64,000 nucleotides of DNA from Cymodocea nodosa (GCA_036874045.1 CM072339.1:16499501-16563500), one strand, 5' to 3'. Shown: positions 46,725 to 58,206, numbered from the stretch's first letter. Program-made: numbers and translations. The notes: generated from the letters alone by a model not told the origin.

Positions 46725-48581
46725 GTAAAGATGCTGAATGCTTTAAATGAATCAAACTTAGGAATGAGATGTGAAGATGATGAAGTTGAGATCATTGGAG
46801 GAGAGGATGAGGAGAGCCAAGTTTGGGAACTCCCCACTAATACTCCACATGAACTACCAACTTTAGAAGCTCCTTCATTAGAGTTGAAACCTTTACCTGA
46901 TAATTTGAAATATGGATTTTTAGGAGAACATGAGACTTTTCCAGTGATTATTGCAAATGACTTGTCTAGAGAACAAGAGCTGAGTTTGTTAGATTTGCTG
47001 AGGGAATTTAAAGAAGTCATTGGTTGGACTATGGCAGATATCAAAGGTATAAGTCTTGTTATCTATCAACATAGAATTTATTTAGAAGATAATGTTGTGC
47101 CCTCTCGTGAGTTTCAAAGGAGATTAAACCCTAACATACGAGAGGTAGTTAAAAAAGAAATAATTAAACTTTTAGATAATGATATCATCTACCCAATCTC
47201 TAATAGTACTTGGGTCAGTCCTATTCAGGTTGTCCCTAAGAAATCTGGAGTGACGGTAGAAGCAAATGATAAGAATGAGCTCATCCCTGTGAGGAAGCAA
47301 ACTGGTTGGCGTGTGTGTATTGATTATAGGAAGCTCAATGCCGCCACTAGGAAGGATCATTTTTCATTGCCCTTTATTGATCAAATGTTAGAAAGATTAG
47401 CAGGGCAAGAATATTATTGCTTTCTTGATGGATACTCGGGTTATAATCAAATTGCTGTGGCACCTGAAGATCAAGAGAAGACAACCTTCACATGCCCTTT
47501 TGGAACGTTTGCATATAGGTGAATGCCTTTTGAACTTTGTAATGCACCAGCAACTTTCCAAAGGTGCATGATGGGCATTTTTAATGAAATGACTAAGAGT
47601 TGTCTTGAGATTTTCATGGATGATTTTTCTATTTTTGGATCTTCATATGATGAATGTTTGAAGAATTTAAGATCAGTGCTAGAAAGATGCAAATTGAAGA
47701 AGCTAGTCTTAAATTGGGAAAAGTGTCATTTCATAGTCCAAAGTGGAATTGTGTTGGGACACGTGGTCTCTGAGAAAGGATTGGAAGTGGATAAGGCAAA
47801 AGTGAAATTAATTGCCAATCTAGCTGAGCCTAAAACAGTTAAAGATATAAGATCTTTTCTAGGCCATGTTGGATTTTACAAGAGGTTCATTAAGGATTTT
47901 AGCAAGATAGCTAGACCCTTAACGAACTTGTTAAAAGATGTCCCATTTTTATTCAACCAAGAGTGCAAGGAAGCATTTTATAAGATTAAGAATCAACTTG
48001 TATCATCCCCTATTGTCCAATCTCCTAATTGGGCATATCCTTTTGAGGTTATGTGTGATGCTTCTGATTTTGCAGTAGGGGCTGTATTGGGACAAAAGAT
48101 TGATAAGCTTCCATATGTAATTTGTTATGCTAGCAAAACCCTCAATGATGCTCAGCTCAATTATGCAATCACTGAGAAAGAACTTTTGCCTATTGTATTT
48201 GCTTTGGAGAAATTTAGGTCATATTTGATTGGAGCCAAAGTAATTGTGTATACAGATCATGCAGCATTAAAGTATTTGTTAGCAAAGAAGGATGCCAAAT
48301 CACGTTTGATGAGATGGATTTTATTGCTGCAAGAATTTGATATTGAAATCAAAGACAAGAAAGGATGTGAAAATGTCGTAGTTGATCATTTATCTAAACT
48401 ACAGTTAGCACCCTCAAATTCAGAAGTTGGAGAGTCATTTCCTGATGAGCAAGTTTTAATGGTTAATGTCGTGCCATGGTTTGCTGATATTGTTAATTAT
48501 TTAGTCATGGGATCGATGCCACATGATTGGACAAGGCAGGATAGGAAGATCTTCTTGTCTCGAGTCAAGTATTTTTACTAG
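46725..48581 (+). pseudogene. Gy2 reverse transcriptase and RNase H (same frame, point stops)
   Basis: In frame with ORF1. RT: GWRVCIDYRKLNAATRKDHF, FLDGYSGYNQIAVAPEDQEKTTF, then a TGA at 47520-47522 where Arg is usual, [16 protein letters not shown], and [13 protein letters not shown] with the catalytic MDD. RNase [58 protein letters not shown] and [14 protein letters not shown] at 48579-48581 replaces the Trp that Gy1 retains. There are no frameshifts. Confidence 0.93.
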
Positions 48582-49775
48582 GATGATCCTTATTTGTTTA
48601 AGCAATGCCCAGACTTGATCTTGAGACGTTGCATCCCTAACAATGAGGTTAGGAGTGTTCTTTCCTTTTGCCATGACCAAGCATGTGGGGGACATTTCGG
48701 CTCTAGGAAGACTGCTGCCAAGGTGCTGTAGTGTGGATTTTACTAGCCAACTTTATTCAAGGATGCACATCAATATTGTATAAGTTGTGCCAGATGTCAG
48801 CAATTGGGAAAAATTTCAAAGAGGAACATGATGCCTCTCAACCCCATTATTGAAGTTGAAGTATTTGATGTTTGGGGGATTGACTTCATGGGCCTATTTC
48901 CCATTTTAGTAGGATATCTTTATGTGTTGTTGGCAGTTGATTATGTTTCCAAGTGGATTGAAGCTATCCATACCAGAACTAATGATAACAAAGTAGTTGT
49001 GAAATTTGTAAGAAATAATATTATATCAAGGTTTGGTATGCCTAGAGCTATTATTAGTGATAGGGGCACACATTTCTGCAAAAGAAGTTTTGAGGCTTCA
49101 ATGAGAAAATATGGAATTGTGCATAAAATTGCTACCCCTTATCACCTCCAAACGTGTGGTCAAGTTGAGAGTGCTAATAAACAAATTAAGACAATTTTGG
49201 AAAAGATGGTTAACCACACAAGAAGGGATTGGGCAGATAAGTTATTGGATGCACTATGGGCATACCGAACTGCTAACAAGACTACCCTTGGAATGACCCC
49301 CTATAGAATGGTATATGGGAAAGCTTGTTACTTACCGGTAGAATTGGAGCATAAAGCTTTTTAGGTTATAAAGAAACTCAATTTGGATTTAGAAGTAGCC
49401 GGCCCACTTAGGAAGTTTCAATTGGTAGAATTAGAGGAGATGAGGGATGAAGCTTATGTAAGAACTGTCTCAAGGAAAGAGAAAATGAAAGCTATTCATG
49501 ATAAAAAGATAAGTAAGAAATCATTTGTCCTTGGACAAGATGTTTGGTTGTATATGTCTAGGCTTCATACTCATCTTGGTAACTTAAGATCTCGTTGGGC
49601 TGGGCCTTTTGTGGTGCATAAGGTATATCCTTATGGTTCCGTAGATATCAAGAATCCTAAAGACCACACCATTTTCAAAGTTAATGGACAAAGGTTCAAA
49701 CCTGTTCTGAAGACACCTGCTGGTATTGATTTCAAAGCTAGAGAGGAGAATTTACAAGAACCTCAATATGAATAA
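48582..49775 (+). pseudogene. Gy2 integrase (same frame, point stops)
   Basis: His/Cys finger HDQACGGHFG ... CISCARCQ (48670-48810) with two TAG codons inside (48729 and 48744, where Gy1 has Gln and Trp). Catalytic core: [32 protein letters not shown] at 49362 again where Gy1 has Trp. C-terminal FVLGQDVWLYMSRLH, LRSRWAGPFVVHKVYPYG and FKVNGQRFKPVLK; end TAA 49773-49775. The frame begun at 45231 thus spans 1,514 codons with six stops and no indel. Confidence 0.92.
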
Positions 49776-49989
49776 ATGGAATAGTAGATTTTGTTTTTCC
49801 TTTCCTTTTATCTTTGTTTTGTTTGTTTTCTTTTAGTTTATTTCTCCTTTTGAGTTTAGTAATTAACTTGTTTTCTTCTTTTTAGGAGGACCAGATTAGG
49901 AAGGTTCAAGGTTGGCTTGAGCAATTCTACAGTGAAATCATTTCTGGTAAGCTTTCAATTATTTTCTGTTATCTTTAGAACTTTAATGT
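49776..49989 (+). other. Polypyrimidine spacer with candidate splice acceptors between pol and gag
   Basis: From 49787 to 49885 the sequence is largely T and C and contains ttttcttttag (ends near 49838) and ttttcttctttttag (ends at 49885), both good matches to plant 3' splice sites. Gag starts 104 bases after the second. A donor would have to lie far upstream and was not identified. An alternative is simple T-richness. Confidence 0.4.
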
Positions 49990-51378
49990 ATGCGTGGTTG
50001 GGTTAGGGATTCTCATAACCGGTTGATTAGACGTGTGAACTTGGAAGTAGGTGATCAAATGGTAGAGATTGAACCTACTATAGGAGATATCCTATAACCT
50101 GAACTAGTAGACGAACCATCCTGTATTGCCTTACCCGAATTTGAAGGGGATAGATTTGAATTAAAGCCTCATTTTATTAGCCAATTGCTTAATTTTCATG
50201 GAATTGAGAGATAAGATGCTCATTACTTTCTGAAAGAGTTTAATGAGGTGTCTCAAATGATGAAGGTACCCCATATGTCCCTTGAAGCTGTTAAGTTAAG
50301 GTATATTTCTTTTGCTCTCAAGGAGGTAGCGAAGAGATGACTTTATTCTTTAGAGCCAGACACAATAGACTCCTGGAGCAAGTTCTGCTCTTTATTTTTA
50401 GAGAAGTATTATCCTACACACCTAACCATTAAGAAGAAAAGAGAAATCTGGTTTTGCCATCAGAAACCTGGTGAGTCATTATGGAGATACTTTGAGAGAT
50501 TTCGTGACTTGCTCATGAAATGCCCCCACCATGGTATTAGCAAGGCACAACTAGTAGGTATTATTTATGAGGGTGTGGATGTGGCAACAAAGACCTTGCT
50601 TGAGTCCACTTGCCATAATGGATTCTTAAATTTGAATAGCATTGATGCATGGCAATTTTTAAGTAATTTTGCTAAGAGAACAGGCTAATGGGAGCATTCT
50701 GGAGATCTAGGGCAAGATAGGTCTCAAATGCCTAGAGGAATGCATAATGTTGATGTTGGCACAATAGTAGATGCTAGGCTTAATGCCTTTATGAAGAAAT
50801 TTGAGGAACTACAAAAGAAAGGAAAGGCTAAGGAAATGCCACAAATGCCAACTTGTGTAGGTTGAAATGGGATTGGTCATGCTATTGATGTATGTCCAAC
50901 AATTTGTGGTGCTAATTCTTTTGAGGATGTCAATGCCATCTTTTATAAGGGACGGAATGAGAACTATGGCACCACATATAACCCATCTTGGAGGCATCAT
51001 CCTAACTTCTCTTGGAGAGATAACAATTTTAATGCCTCTACTTCTAATTCCAGAGATCAGCCAAGCTTTGGTATACCTACTCGTCAGCCATCTCAAGAAC
51101 ATTCGAGGTTAGATAACTTGGAGAGACAAATGGCTGATTTCCATAAAAATTTAGAGTTGTTAGTAAGGCAACCTCCTCAGCCAATGTAGTAAGCCACAAC
51201 TTTTGATGTTGAAGGAGCAATTAGGGCTTTGCAGCAACAAATGCATAGTATTACTCAGTTAGTTGCTAACAGGCCTAGAAGCGAATTACCAAGCCAGCCT
51301 GTCCCTAACCCTCAAAGTCACCCTAGGCCTGGACCTCAAAATCCTGGGCCTAGTGGAGGTCCTCGAGGGGGAGCTTAA
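49990..51378 (+). pseudogene. Gy2 gag (capsid and nucleocapsid), located downstream of integrase
   Basis: From ATG 49990 one frame of 462 codons ends at TAA 51376-51378. It has the Athila/Tat gag plan: PEFEGDRFELKPHFISQLL, YFLKEFNEVSQMM, LRYISFALKEVAKR, WSKFCSLFLEKYYP, PGESLWRYFERFRDLLMKCP (the major capsid helix block), HHGISKAQLVGIIYEGV. Then a CCHC-spaced knuckle C-x2-(TGA)-x4-H-x4-C near 50860-50900 whose second Cys codon is a stop, and YNPSWRHHPNFSW near 50980. Seven stops in total, no frameshift. Family gag normally precedes protease; here it is 3' of pol on the same strand, in the place where some plant elements have an extra or envelope-like ORF. Confidence 0.88.
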
Positions 51379-53390
51379 TTGGTTCTATGTCCTCACAGTT
51401 TGGTGGTATCTGTTCTGGTAAACCACTTGGCTTACTTATGAGCCACCTTAGGTGTGAAAACCTAAGAATAAGCATAAGCACTATCTTAGTTTAGTTTAGT
51501 AGTTAGAAGTTTTATTTTATTCTACTCTTTTGTTGTCTATTTTTCTTATCTATGGTATTGTGGAGTGTGATCTTATTTTATGGAGATTATATGATATGCA
51601 TTATTGTTATAATTGTTGTTTCATTATTGAAGTTCATGTTTATTATTTCATGTGCTGAAATACTTATTATTGTTTTATCATAACTGTTGCTTATCCACAT
51701 GTAGCTCTTGTAGAAGTTTTACACAGGTTTAACACATGGAGAATACAAAAGCTAGGAAGAATCGTCAATCAAAAGGGAAAACAAAGAAACAAGCACAACC
51801 AGCAAAAGTAACATGGGTAGAAAAAGGAAAAGCTTCTATCACCGCAGCACAACCATCTACAAGCGCAAGAAATTCCAATGACAAACAAAGATGAAGAGCC
51901 AAAGATGACGAATGTGAAACCACGGAAGAAGATGGATGCGGAAATTCAACGCTTTATTGATCAAATTGACTAGGGTTTTTCTTTCTTTGATTAGCATATA
52001 ATTTAATGATGCATGAATAAGACAACATGTAGTAGGCTGAAATAGTTATTTCATTATAGATTATGTTGTATTATCTTCAACTTATAACCTTTAGTACATG
52101 CCTTATATGTAATTTTCAAGATATTTTTCTAACAAGAATTCCACGCAGGCAACACAGGTATGGAATAAGGTTTAACTTTAAGTGACTTCAATCTAGTATG
52201 ATATCTATATCCTCTCTTTTATATTGCATTGAGGACAATGTCAGATTTAAGCATGGGGGGAAGGTGAATTTCATTTCATTACAATTGCTTTGATAGGCTC
52301 ATATTTTAAAATTTTAGATGCATGATTTTATTGTATTTTTACTTGAAAAACACACTTGATGAGATTGTCTATTCAGTTGTCACTATTAGATTTTATGGGA
52401 CAACCCCATTTCCTTTTGAGTGGTGAGACTCCATGACCAAAAAGCACAAGACCTAATAGTGATGTTCTCCAAAGAAGATGTTTAAGCTATTTGTGTTTTG
52501 AGTTGAGTCTTCCTAGTCACTTGAACTTACGTCTTGTTATTTTTATACACCTTTTCTGAGTGATCCCTAAGCCGAGTGCCACCATAATCAGGTTATTCAT
52601 TACATGACCTTTGGTGAGATATTTAGGACCATCCCAAACTTCTATGAGATTTTGAAGGATGTGTTTAGGAAAACACCTAAGTTATCACATTTGGCGTGCT
52701 AAGGAGTTTCTTGGGATAGGTTAGGCTTAATGGTGAAATAAGGTGTTTGATACCATTGGAAAATTATATTGTTGAAAAGAAAAAAAAAGGAAGAAGAAGA
52801 AGAAAAAAAAGAGAGAGGCCAAAGCAGCCCAAAAAAAAAAGAAAAGAAAAGAATTTGAAATGAAAAGAGAAAGGAAAAAAAGTAAAAAAAAGAAAAGAGC
52901 TTTCAATGTAGAAAGGGGGCTTGGAGACATATGGGATGTGAGGAAGTAGTGAGCTTTCTCAAGTGTCTAGCTTCTTTTATTTTCTTGAGAGTGGGTTGAT
53001 TAGAGCACGCTATGATGTGATACTTTGGTTGTTCATTCTAAGCATTTTCTGACTTATCTCATTTGAAGGGAGGGAGTTAGTCACTACCACATATTTCTTT
53101 CATTTGATTCATTATCATATTGTTATACAATGAGATTTTTCTTGAGTAGTGAGGGTGTGAATCCTTTTTGTTCAAGGCAAAATAGTTCTTGTGGACAGGT
53201 AACTTCTCATTCCAATAGTGTAAACTTGTTGAAACTAGAGGACATTGTGAGAGATTGTGATATTAGTTTGAGCCACCACCATGCCTAACGAGTTCAATAG
53301 TGACAAGTGAACTAAATAATTTTTCGTGTGATTTCAAGTTCTTGATTTTTAGTTATTTTTATTACTCGGGACGAGTAAAAGTTTAAGCAT
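51379..53390 (+). other. Gy2 3' non-coding region
   Basis: 2 kb without a long frame. It holds a small basic ORF (listed), a GAGGACAATG...catggggggaagg landmark at 52231-52265, and a purine-rich stretch 52774-52910 (aagaaaagaaaaaaaggaag type). Long 3' non-coding regions with such tracts are usual in Tat/Athila elements. Confidence 0.7.
51736..51894 (+). CDS. Small Lys-rich ORF of Gy2, 52 codons (doubtful)
   Basis: MENTKARKNRQSKGKTKKQA at the start, rich in Lys, Gln and Ser, ending in TGA at 51892-51894. Its composition resembles a basic nucleic-acid-binding tail. It lies 360 bp after gag. I know no family for it. It could be chance in a non-coding region. Confidence 0.25.
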   Translation: MENTKARKNRQSKGKTKKQAQPAKVTWVEKGKASITAAQPSTSARNSNDKQR

Positions 53391-53399
53391 GGGGGAGTT
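53384..53399 (+). other. Gy2 polypurine tract
   Basis: AAGCATGGGGGAGTT directly before the 3' LTR TG at 53400. Confidence 0.88.
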
Positions 53400-54995
53400 T
53401 GTTTGGATTAAAATGTTGCATATTTTTATAGGATCTTATTGGTTAATAGATTTACATGAGATTTATTAAAGTCATATTATGCATTTATTTCATTATTTAA
53501 CCAATAAGAACCAATCCCCATTTTATATAGTTAAAAGTAGGAAATTATTTCAAACATGCATCATTTATGAATTTTATGGATGACTTGATATTTTGATGTA
53601 TTTATTGTTGTGAAAAGTTTATAATTCAATAGAAGATCATGGAAATTGAAGATTGGAGAAAGAAAATCAAGTGGGATTTAATCCCAATCATTGAATCAAA
53701 GATGGATCTCCAAACTTGGAAACTCTCTATATAAAAGAGAGTGATGCACGTCTAGGTCTTGGCTCTTGGAGTTTTTTGTTTTCCACCTCCAACACCACCA
53801 GCCGTCACCCCCTCTTGGAGCTCTACGTCTTGAAGCAAGGAAGGAGAACGCTAGTCATTCCACCACATCTCTTCAACTCAGATCTCATCATCTTCATTCC
53901 ACAAGTCATCTCCAACGTGAAAGCCTTCATCCCACATCTTGGAGGAGGGACGTCCACCACTACAAGGGTTCTCTTCTTCATTTGTGAGGTTCTACAAATC
54001 GTTTCTCCCCTTTTCCCTTTTCCTTGGCTTCTGATGTATCACTTTTTATCATGTTTCACATAGGTAGTTATTTATGTTCTTAGTTTTCATTGTAATAGGG
54101 TAAAAGTAGAAAACAGATTTGTTGTTGTTTGTTTGTTCCTTTTTGAATCTGTGAATCTTTGTTCTTTTCATCTGAAAATCATAAAAACAGGTGCTGTTAT
54201 TGATATATATTCATATATTGTTGTTTGTTGATGTTGAAATCCGAATATTACATTCTGTTATGCATGAAGCAACATAGAATTCGTTGAAGGTTGTACATGT
54301 TGTTTGCAGATTTGCAGTTTTGTTGATCTATTTTTATTCCGAGAGTTCATATGCATTCTGTAGCGATTTTGTTTAATTGAAAATTTTGAAAAAAATCTTA
54401 ATCATGCTATTATAAGTCTTTTGTGATTCTATAAAATTTCATAGCAATCCGAGAAGATTTTCACAGAATTCAGTCTGAGACTCTATTGTCGTGATTGTAA
54501 CGTGTTTTTCTCACAACTCAGATTGCATAAAAATTTGAATAAATATTTCATTAATATCTACATTCTATTTTGCAACGCATTTGATTTTGTAATTTTTGGT
54601 TGAGTAATTCGGGATTTATAAGGTTTTTAAGATACTATTGTTAACACGTAGAAGTTTCCAATTTTATGCATCATTTTCAATCCCCGAATTTTCAGTCATA
54701 TCATTCATGCATTTTTAAGTGTGAAAATTTTTATCTGAAGTCCACATTAACAGATTTGATTGAGATTAAATTTTCAGTCTAATCTGTTGATTGGTCGATA
54801 AATTAAAAATCCGTGGACTTACTTTTTTCGTAGTCTAATCTATATTTGGAAAGTATTTGCTTACCATATTCTTGTAATTAGAATCCTAGATTATCCCCAT
54901 TTCTCTGTGGTTCGACCCGTACTTGCCGACGTACTTCATTGGATGCCATGCACTTGCAGTTATTAAATTTAAAACTTCTAAAAAAAATCCAAACA
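53400..54995 (+). repeat. Gy2 3' LTR (1596 bp)
   Basis: Colinear with 43485-45117. The main differences are scattered single bases and a deletion of about 35 bases near 54460. It ends AATCCAAACA, followed by the target duplication atgct. Confidence 0.96.
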
Positions 54996-55858
54996 ATGCT
55001 AATATACTAAAGAGGAGATCAACTTACAAGTCTCGGTTCATGATTCTATAAGGAAAGGAGGCGTGACTGTAAGTGATTAAGTTTTCAATTGTGATATAAG
55101 TTTTTACTATTAATATAGAATTTCTACATTTCACCTTTCGTTCATCTTCAAGAACATATCAAAATAAAAATACCAAAAACAAACTAATTATCTCTGTTTA
55201 TAGTTAGAATTTATGTGTTGTATTGTTTGTTTTGCACTGTGATTAATGTTATCATTGTTAGTGTTGTGAATGTTTCGTATTTATTTGATTTAGAAAATAG
55301 AAAATAGTTTTATTGATTACTAAAATTGATTTGTATAGAATACCCAAAAATCTTAATGGTTATTGTTTGAAATATCTAAATGTTAGTGTTGATTAATGAT
55401 AAACACTATATAAACTAACATTAAAAGCTTAATGATGTTATTTACATTTTGTGGAACCACCTAATGGTTGGCTGAATTCCTTTGTGAATAGAAAAAACTT
55501 AATTGGAAATTACTAGTTAGGCTCGTGGAGTTAACCTAAGTCCACGAGGATAGTTCGTTGAGTTAATTATAACTTCATGAACTAAGTCCGTTGAGTTAGC
55601 AGTAAGTCAACAGAGTACGTAATTTAACACACATGAAACTCTAGTTATAAAAATCAAAATAGTACATTATTCTTACTCAATCTTTGTGGGATCAACCTAT
55701 ATTTGCACACAAATACAATAGGCATTTTGCACTTGCAATTAAGAACAAATTGGGTTTAATATCTAATTTGTGAAAATTGTTTGTTTACTTTTAGCAGAAC
55801 TTATAAATATACATTTAAAAAGTAATTGAACAAAAGAAGATTTACTTCTTCCTAAACA
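54996..55858 (+). repeat. G-LTR (plus), right part
   Basis: Continues 42351-43484 after Gy2: atgctaatatactaaagaggagatcaac, then tcttactcaatctttgtgggatcaacct and agcagaacttataaatatac, ending ctaaaca at 55858. Together about 2.0 kb, a whole LTR with no internal region. Confidence 0.82.
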
Positions 55859-56558
55859 ACTACCTCTAACAAAATGACTAGTTGGATCTTCTTCCTTCAA
55901 ATCTATGATGGTGATTTCTTCTTCATTCTACGGTTTAAATCCTACGTAATTCGTGCAATCGTGGTTTTCCTTTGAATTTTTTGTTCCTACAACTACTCAC
56001 AATGGTATATTAGAAAATAACTGGTCCATAGAGTTAGTGTAATTTAATGAACTTTCTTCGTTGACTTAACTGTTAACTCAACAAACTTACCTCATTGAAT
56101 AAAGCTTAACTCATCGGACTTGATATAAAATAATAATATAAAATATGTGCAACTCATGTGACATAGTATAACATTTAAATTCAACACATGCATAATGTTA
56201 ACTTTACGAGGTTCTATAAACTTAACTTCGTAAGTTTACAAGGGTCCATAAACTTAACTTCATAAGTTTATGAGGTTCTATAACCTTAGTAACTTTACGA
56301 AGGTCTATAAACTTACATGAGTAACTTTAGGAACATCCATATACTTCTATAAAACCACATTTAAATTAGGTTTTCAATCTTTTAGAAATGATATTTAATT
56401 AACGTTAATTCCTTGAAATTATATACATTTTGTAATTAAGACATGTAATCGTATAATTATCACATAATGGCTTAATTCTCATATGATAAGCTAAATATAA
56501 TGCAATTAATCATTAATTAACCATTAATATTATGCATTTTTAATTTTGAATAATGTCA
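55859..56558 (-). repeat. G-LTR (minus), right part
   Basis: Continues 41188-42350: actacctctaac, gatggtgatttcttcttc, cgtgcaatcgtggttttcc, then gtccatagagttagtg and atggcttaattctcatatgataagctaaata, ending near taatgtca (56558). The LTR start is degenerate, so the exact edge is uncertain by about ten bases. Confidence 0.75.
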
Positions 56559-56564
56559 TATTAG

Positions 56565-57045
56565 GTTCTTGAAGCAACTACATGGGAAAGCTCATTTCGT
56601 AGCCTTGATTCTAATAAGAACTATTTATCAACAACAAGGGCATGATATGGAAGTATCCTCTTTCGTAAAGTTGGCTACCTATGTAGTTATGAATAAAGTT
56701 TAGGTCAACTAGTATAAGGTTTTTATTTCAAAAATCTCCAATGTAACGAAGAAATTGTTTTATAGAGATTTAATTTATCAATTGGTATGCAGTTTTGTGG
56801 ATTTATCTTCTTGGATAGTGAAGAATTTAAAGTCTAGGGTGTAGACAACAAAAGATTTTAAAGTATTATTAGTTAATTACCAAGCCTCAACTTCAGCCCC
56901 TACTACTAATGTTCTTGGAACTTCTCAAACATCTTTTGCTACTAGGTTCAACAATAAGATGGACTTATTGTTGTGAAAGATTAACAAGCTTCAAGATACA
57001 ATGTCTAGGCTCAAGTCCAAGCTACTAGATAATCCATAGATTATG
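56565..57045 (+). pseudogene. Antisense ORF of Gy3, second part
   Basis: After the LTR nest a plus-strand frame reads FLKQLHGKAHFVALILIRTI, then SSFVKLATYVV and, near the end, a Ser/Thr-rich stretch and KINKLQDTMSRLKSKLL, a short coiled-coil-like tail before stops at 57037-57045. It is in the position to be the C-terminal end of 39013-41182. Function unknown. Confidence 0.45.
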
Positions 57046-58206
57046 TGAATTGTATAAAGACAATTCTGTATATGTTTTCAATTGTATCTTGTTGTAAATT
57101 AATACAATATCTATTTTGGTTTACTAATTAACATTATGTTGGTTGTGTGTGTTGCTTGATTTTTGAATTATAGTTTTGTCTAAGTGTTGAAAAAAATTTC
57201 TACCCTAATCTGGTTGTGGCACAACTTCTAATCAAAAACTACTATTAAAACTACATAAACATGAACAATAACATAATCGTATATCATGATAGTAATACAT
57301 AAACATGCATACATTTTATTTAGACAACCATTTAACATGTTAGAAATCTAAAAGAGAAACATAACAACTTAGTAATGCAACTACTAGATCTAAAGCATGA
57401 TCACGGTATCTACAAATTCACTATAACTAACCTTTACTAAAGTGTTTTTTTTTTTTAAACATTACTAAGTGCAAAATTCAAATTCATCCATAATATTCAT
57501 AATAAAATGTATACCTGGTTTCACAATCTTTCCCTTATAACTGTAAACTTGTTTGTTAATGAGCAAAGAAATATTGCAAATTCACAACTAAATTAACACT
57601 TTAAAAGATAACCAATGGACTTACTCCATTGGTAAACTAGTTAACCAACAGACTTACCCTGTTTCTAAATAATTACAGCTATCACAATTTAATAAAAATA
57701 ACATATGAAAGATAACCAACAGACTTACTCTATTGGTAAACCAGTTAACTAACAGACTTATTCCGTTGGTAAATTACACACTTGATCCTACTAAAATAAA
57801 AATAACAATACAAAGATAACCAACGGACTTACTCCATTGGTAAACCAATAAACTCATTACAACTAAAAATAATGAAAATACTCTATGAAAGATAACCAAT
57901 AGACTTACCCCATTGGTAAACTTAATAATCTATAAATTTAATTAAAGATTGCTATAGAAATCAAAATTAAACGAACATGAATAACATAATGATAGACATT
58001 TAAAAACAATAAGATAGAACTAAATAAGAACCTTAAAAATTAAACATACAAAACTATGCTTATGAAATATATAAATATATTTTTAATTTTTCTTTCCAAG
58101 GGTAACTCCAGAAATGGTTAGTTAAAATTCCCATGAATGCTCTCCTTATAAGTTGAGGGGATTTAAATCTGCTACTATTTTTTTCTCCTTTAACCCACCA
58201 ATTTAC
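57046..58206 (-). other. Gy3 spacer between antisense and sense ORFs
   Basis: No frame. AT-rich, with a T-run at 57447-57456 and the dyad-word array 57606-57920. Confidence 0.5.
57606..57920. repeat. Dyad-word array in Gy3, left copy (PBS side)
   Basis: Six or so repeats of AACCAACGGACTTACTC with CATTGGTAAAC or CGTTGGTAAA, the same words as 38461-38945, so the two arrays bracket the antisense ORF. Confidence 0.85.

Larger units (their letters stand above)
43485..54995 (+). mobile_element. Gy2: complete-ended Ty3/gypsy element with pol before gag, 11,511 bp
   Basis: LTRs 43485-45117 and 53400-54995 with ten-base perfect terminal inverted repeats (TGTTTGGATT / AATCCAAACA), tRNA-Asp-type PBS, PPT and a perfect target duplication ATGCT (43480-43484, 54996-55000). 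The order inside is: ORF with two zinc knuckles, protease, RT, RNase H, integrase (45231-49775), polypyrimidine stretch, capsid gag (49990-51378), small basic ORF, 2-kb non-coding region, PPT. Gag 3' of integrase is not the usual Ty3/gypsy order. The LTRs differ by only a few percent by eye, the lowest divergence in the window, and it sits innermost in the nest, so it is the youngest insertion here. Confidence 0.95.

Noticed and set aside
49947-49978. A 32-base gtaagc...tttag stretch before Gy2 gag that looks like a small intron.
   Set aside because: Far shorter than plant introns can be, and removal does not join useful frames. Only the upstream acceptor at 49885 is kept as a possibility.
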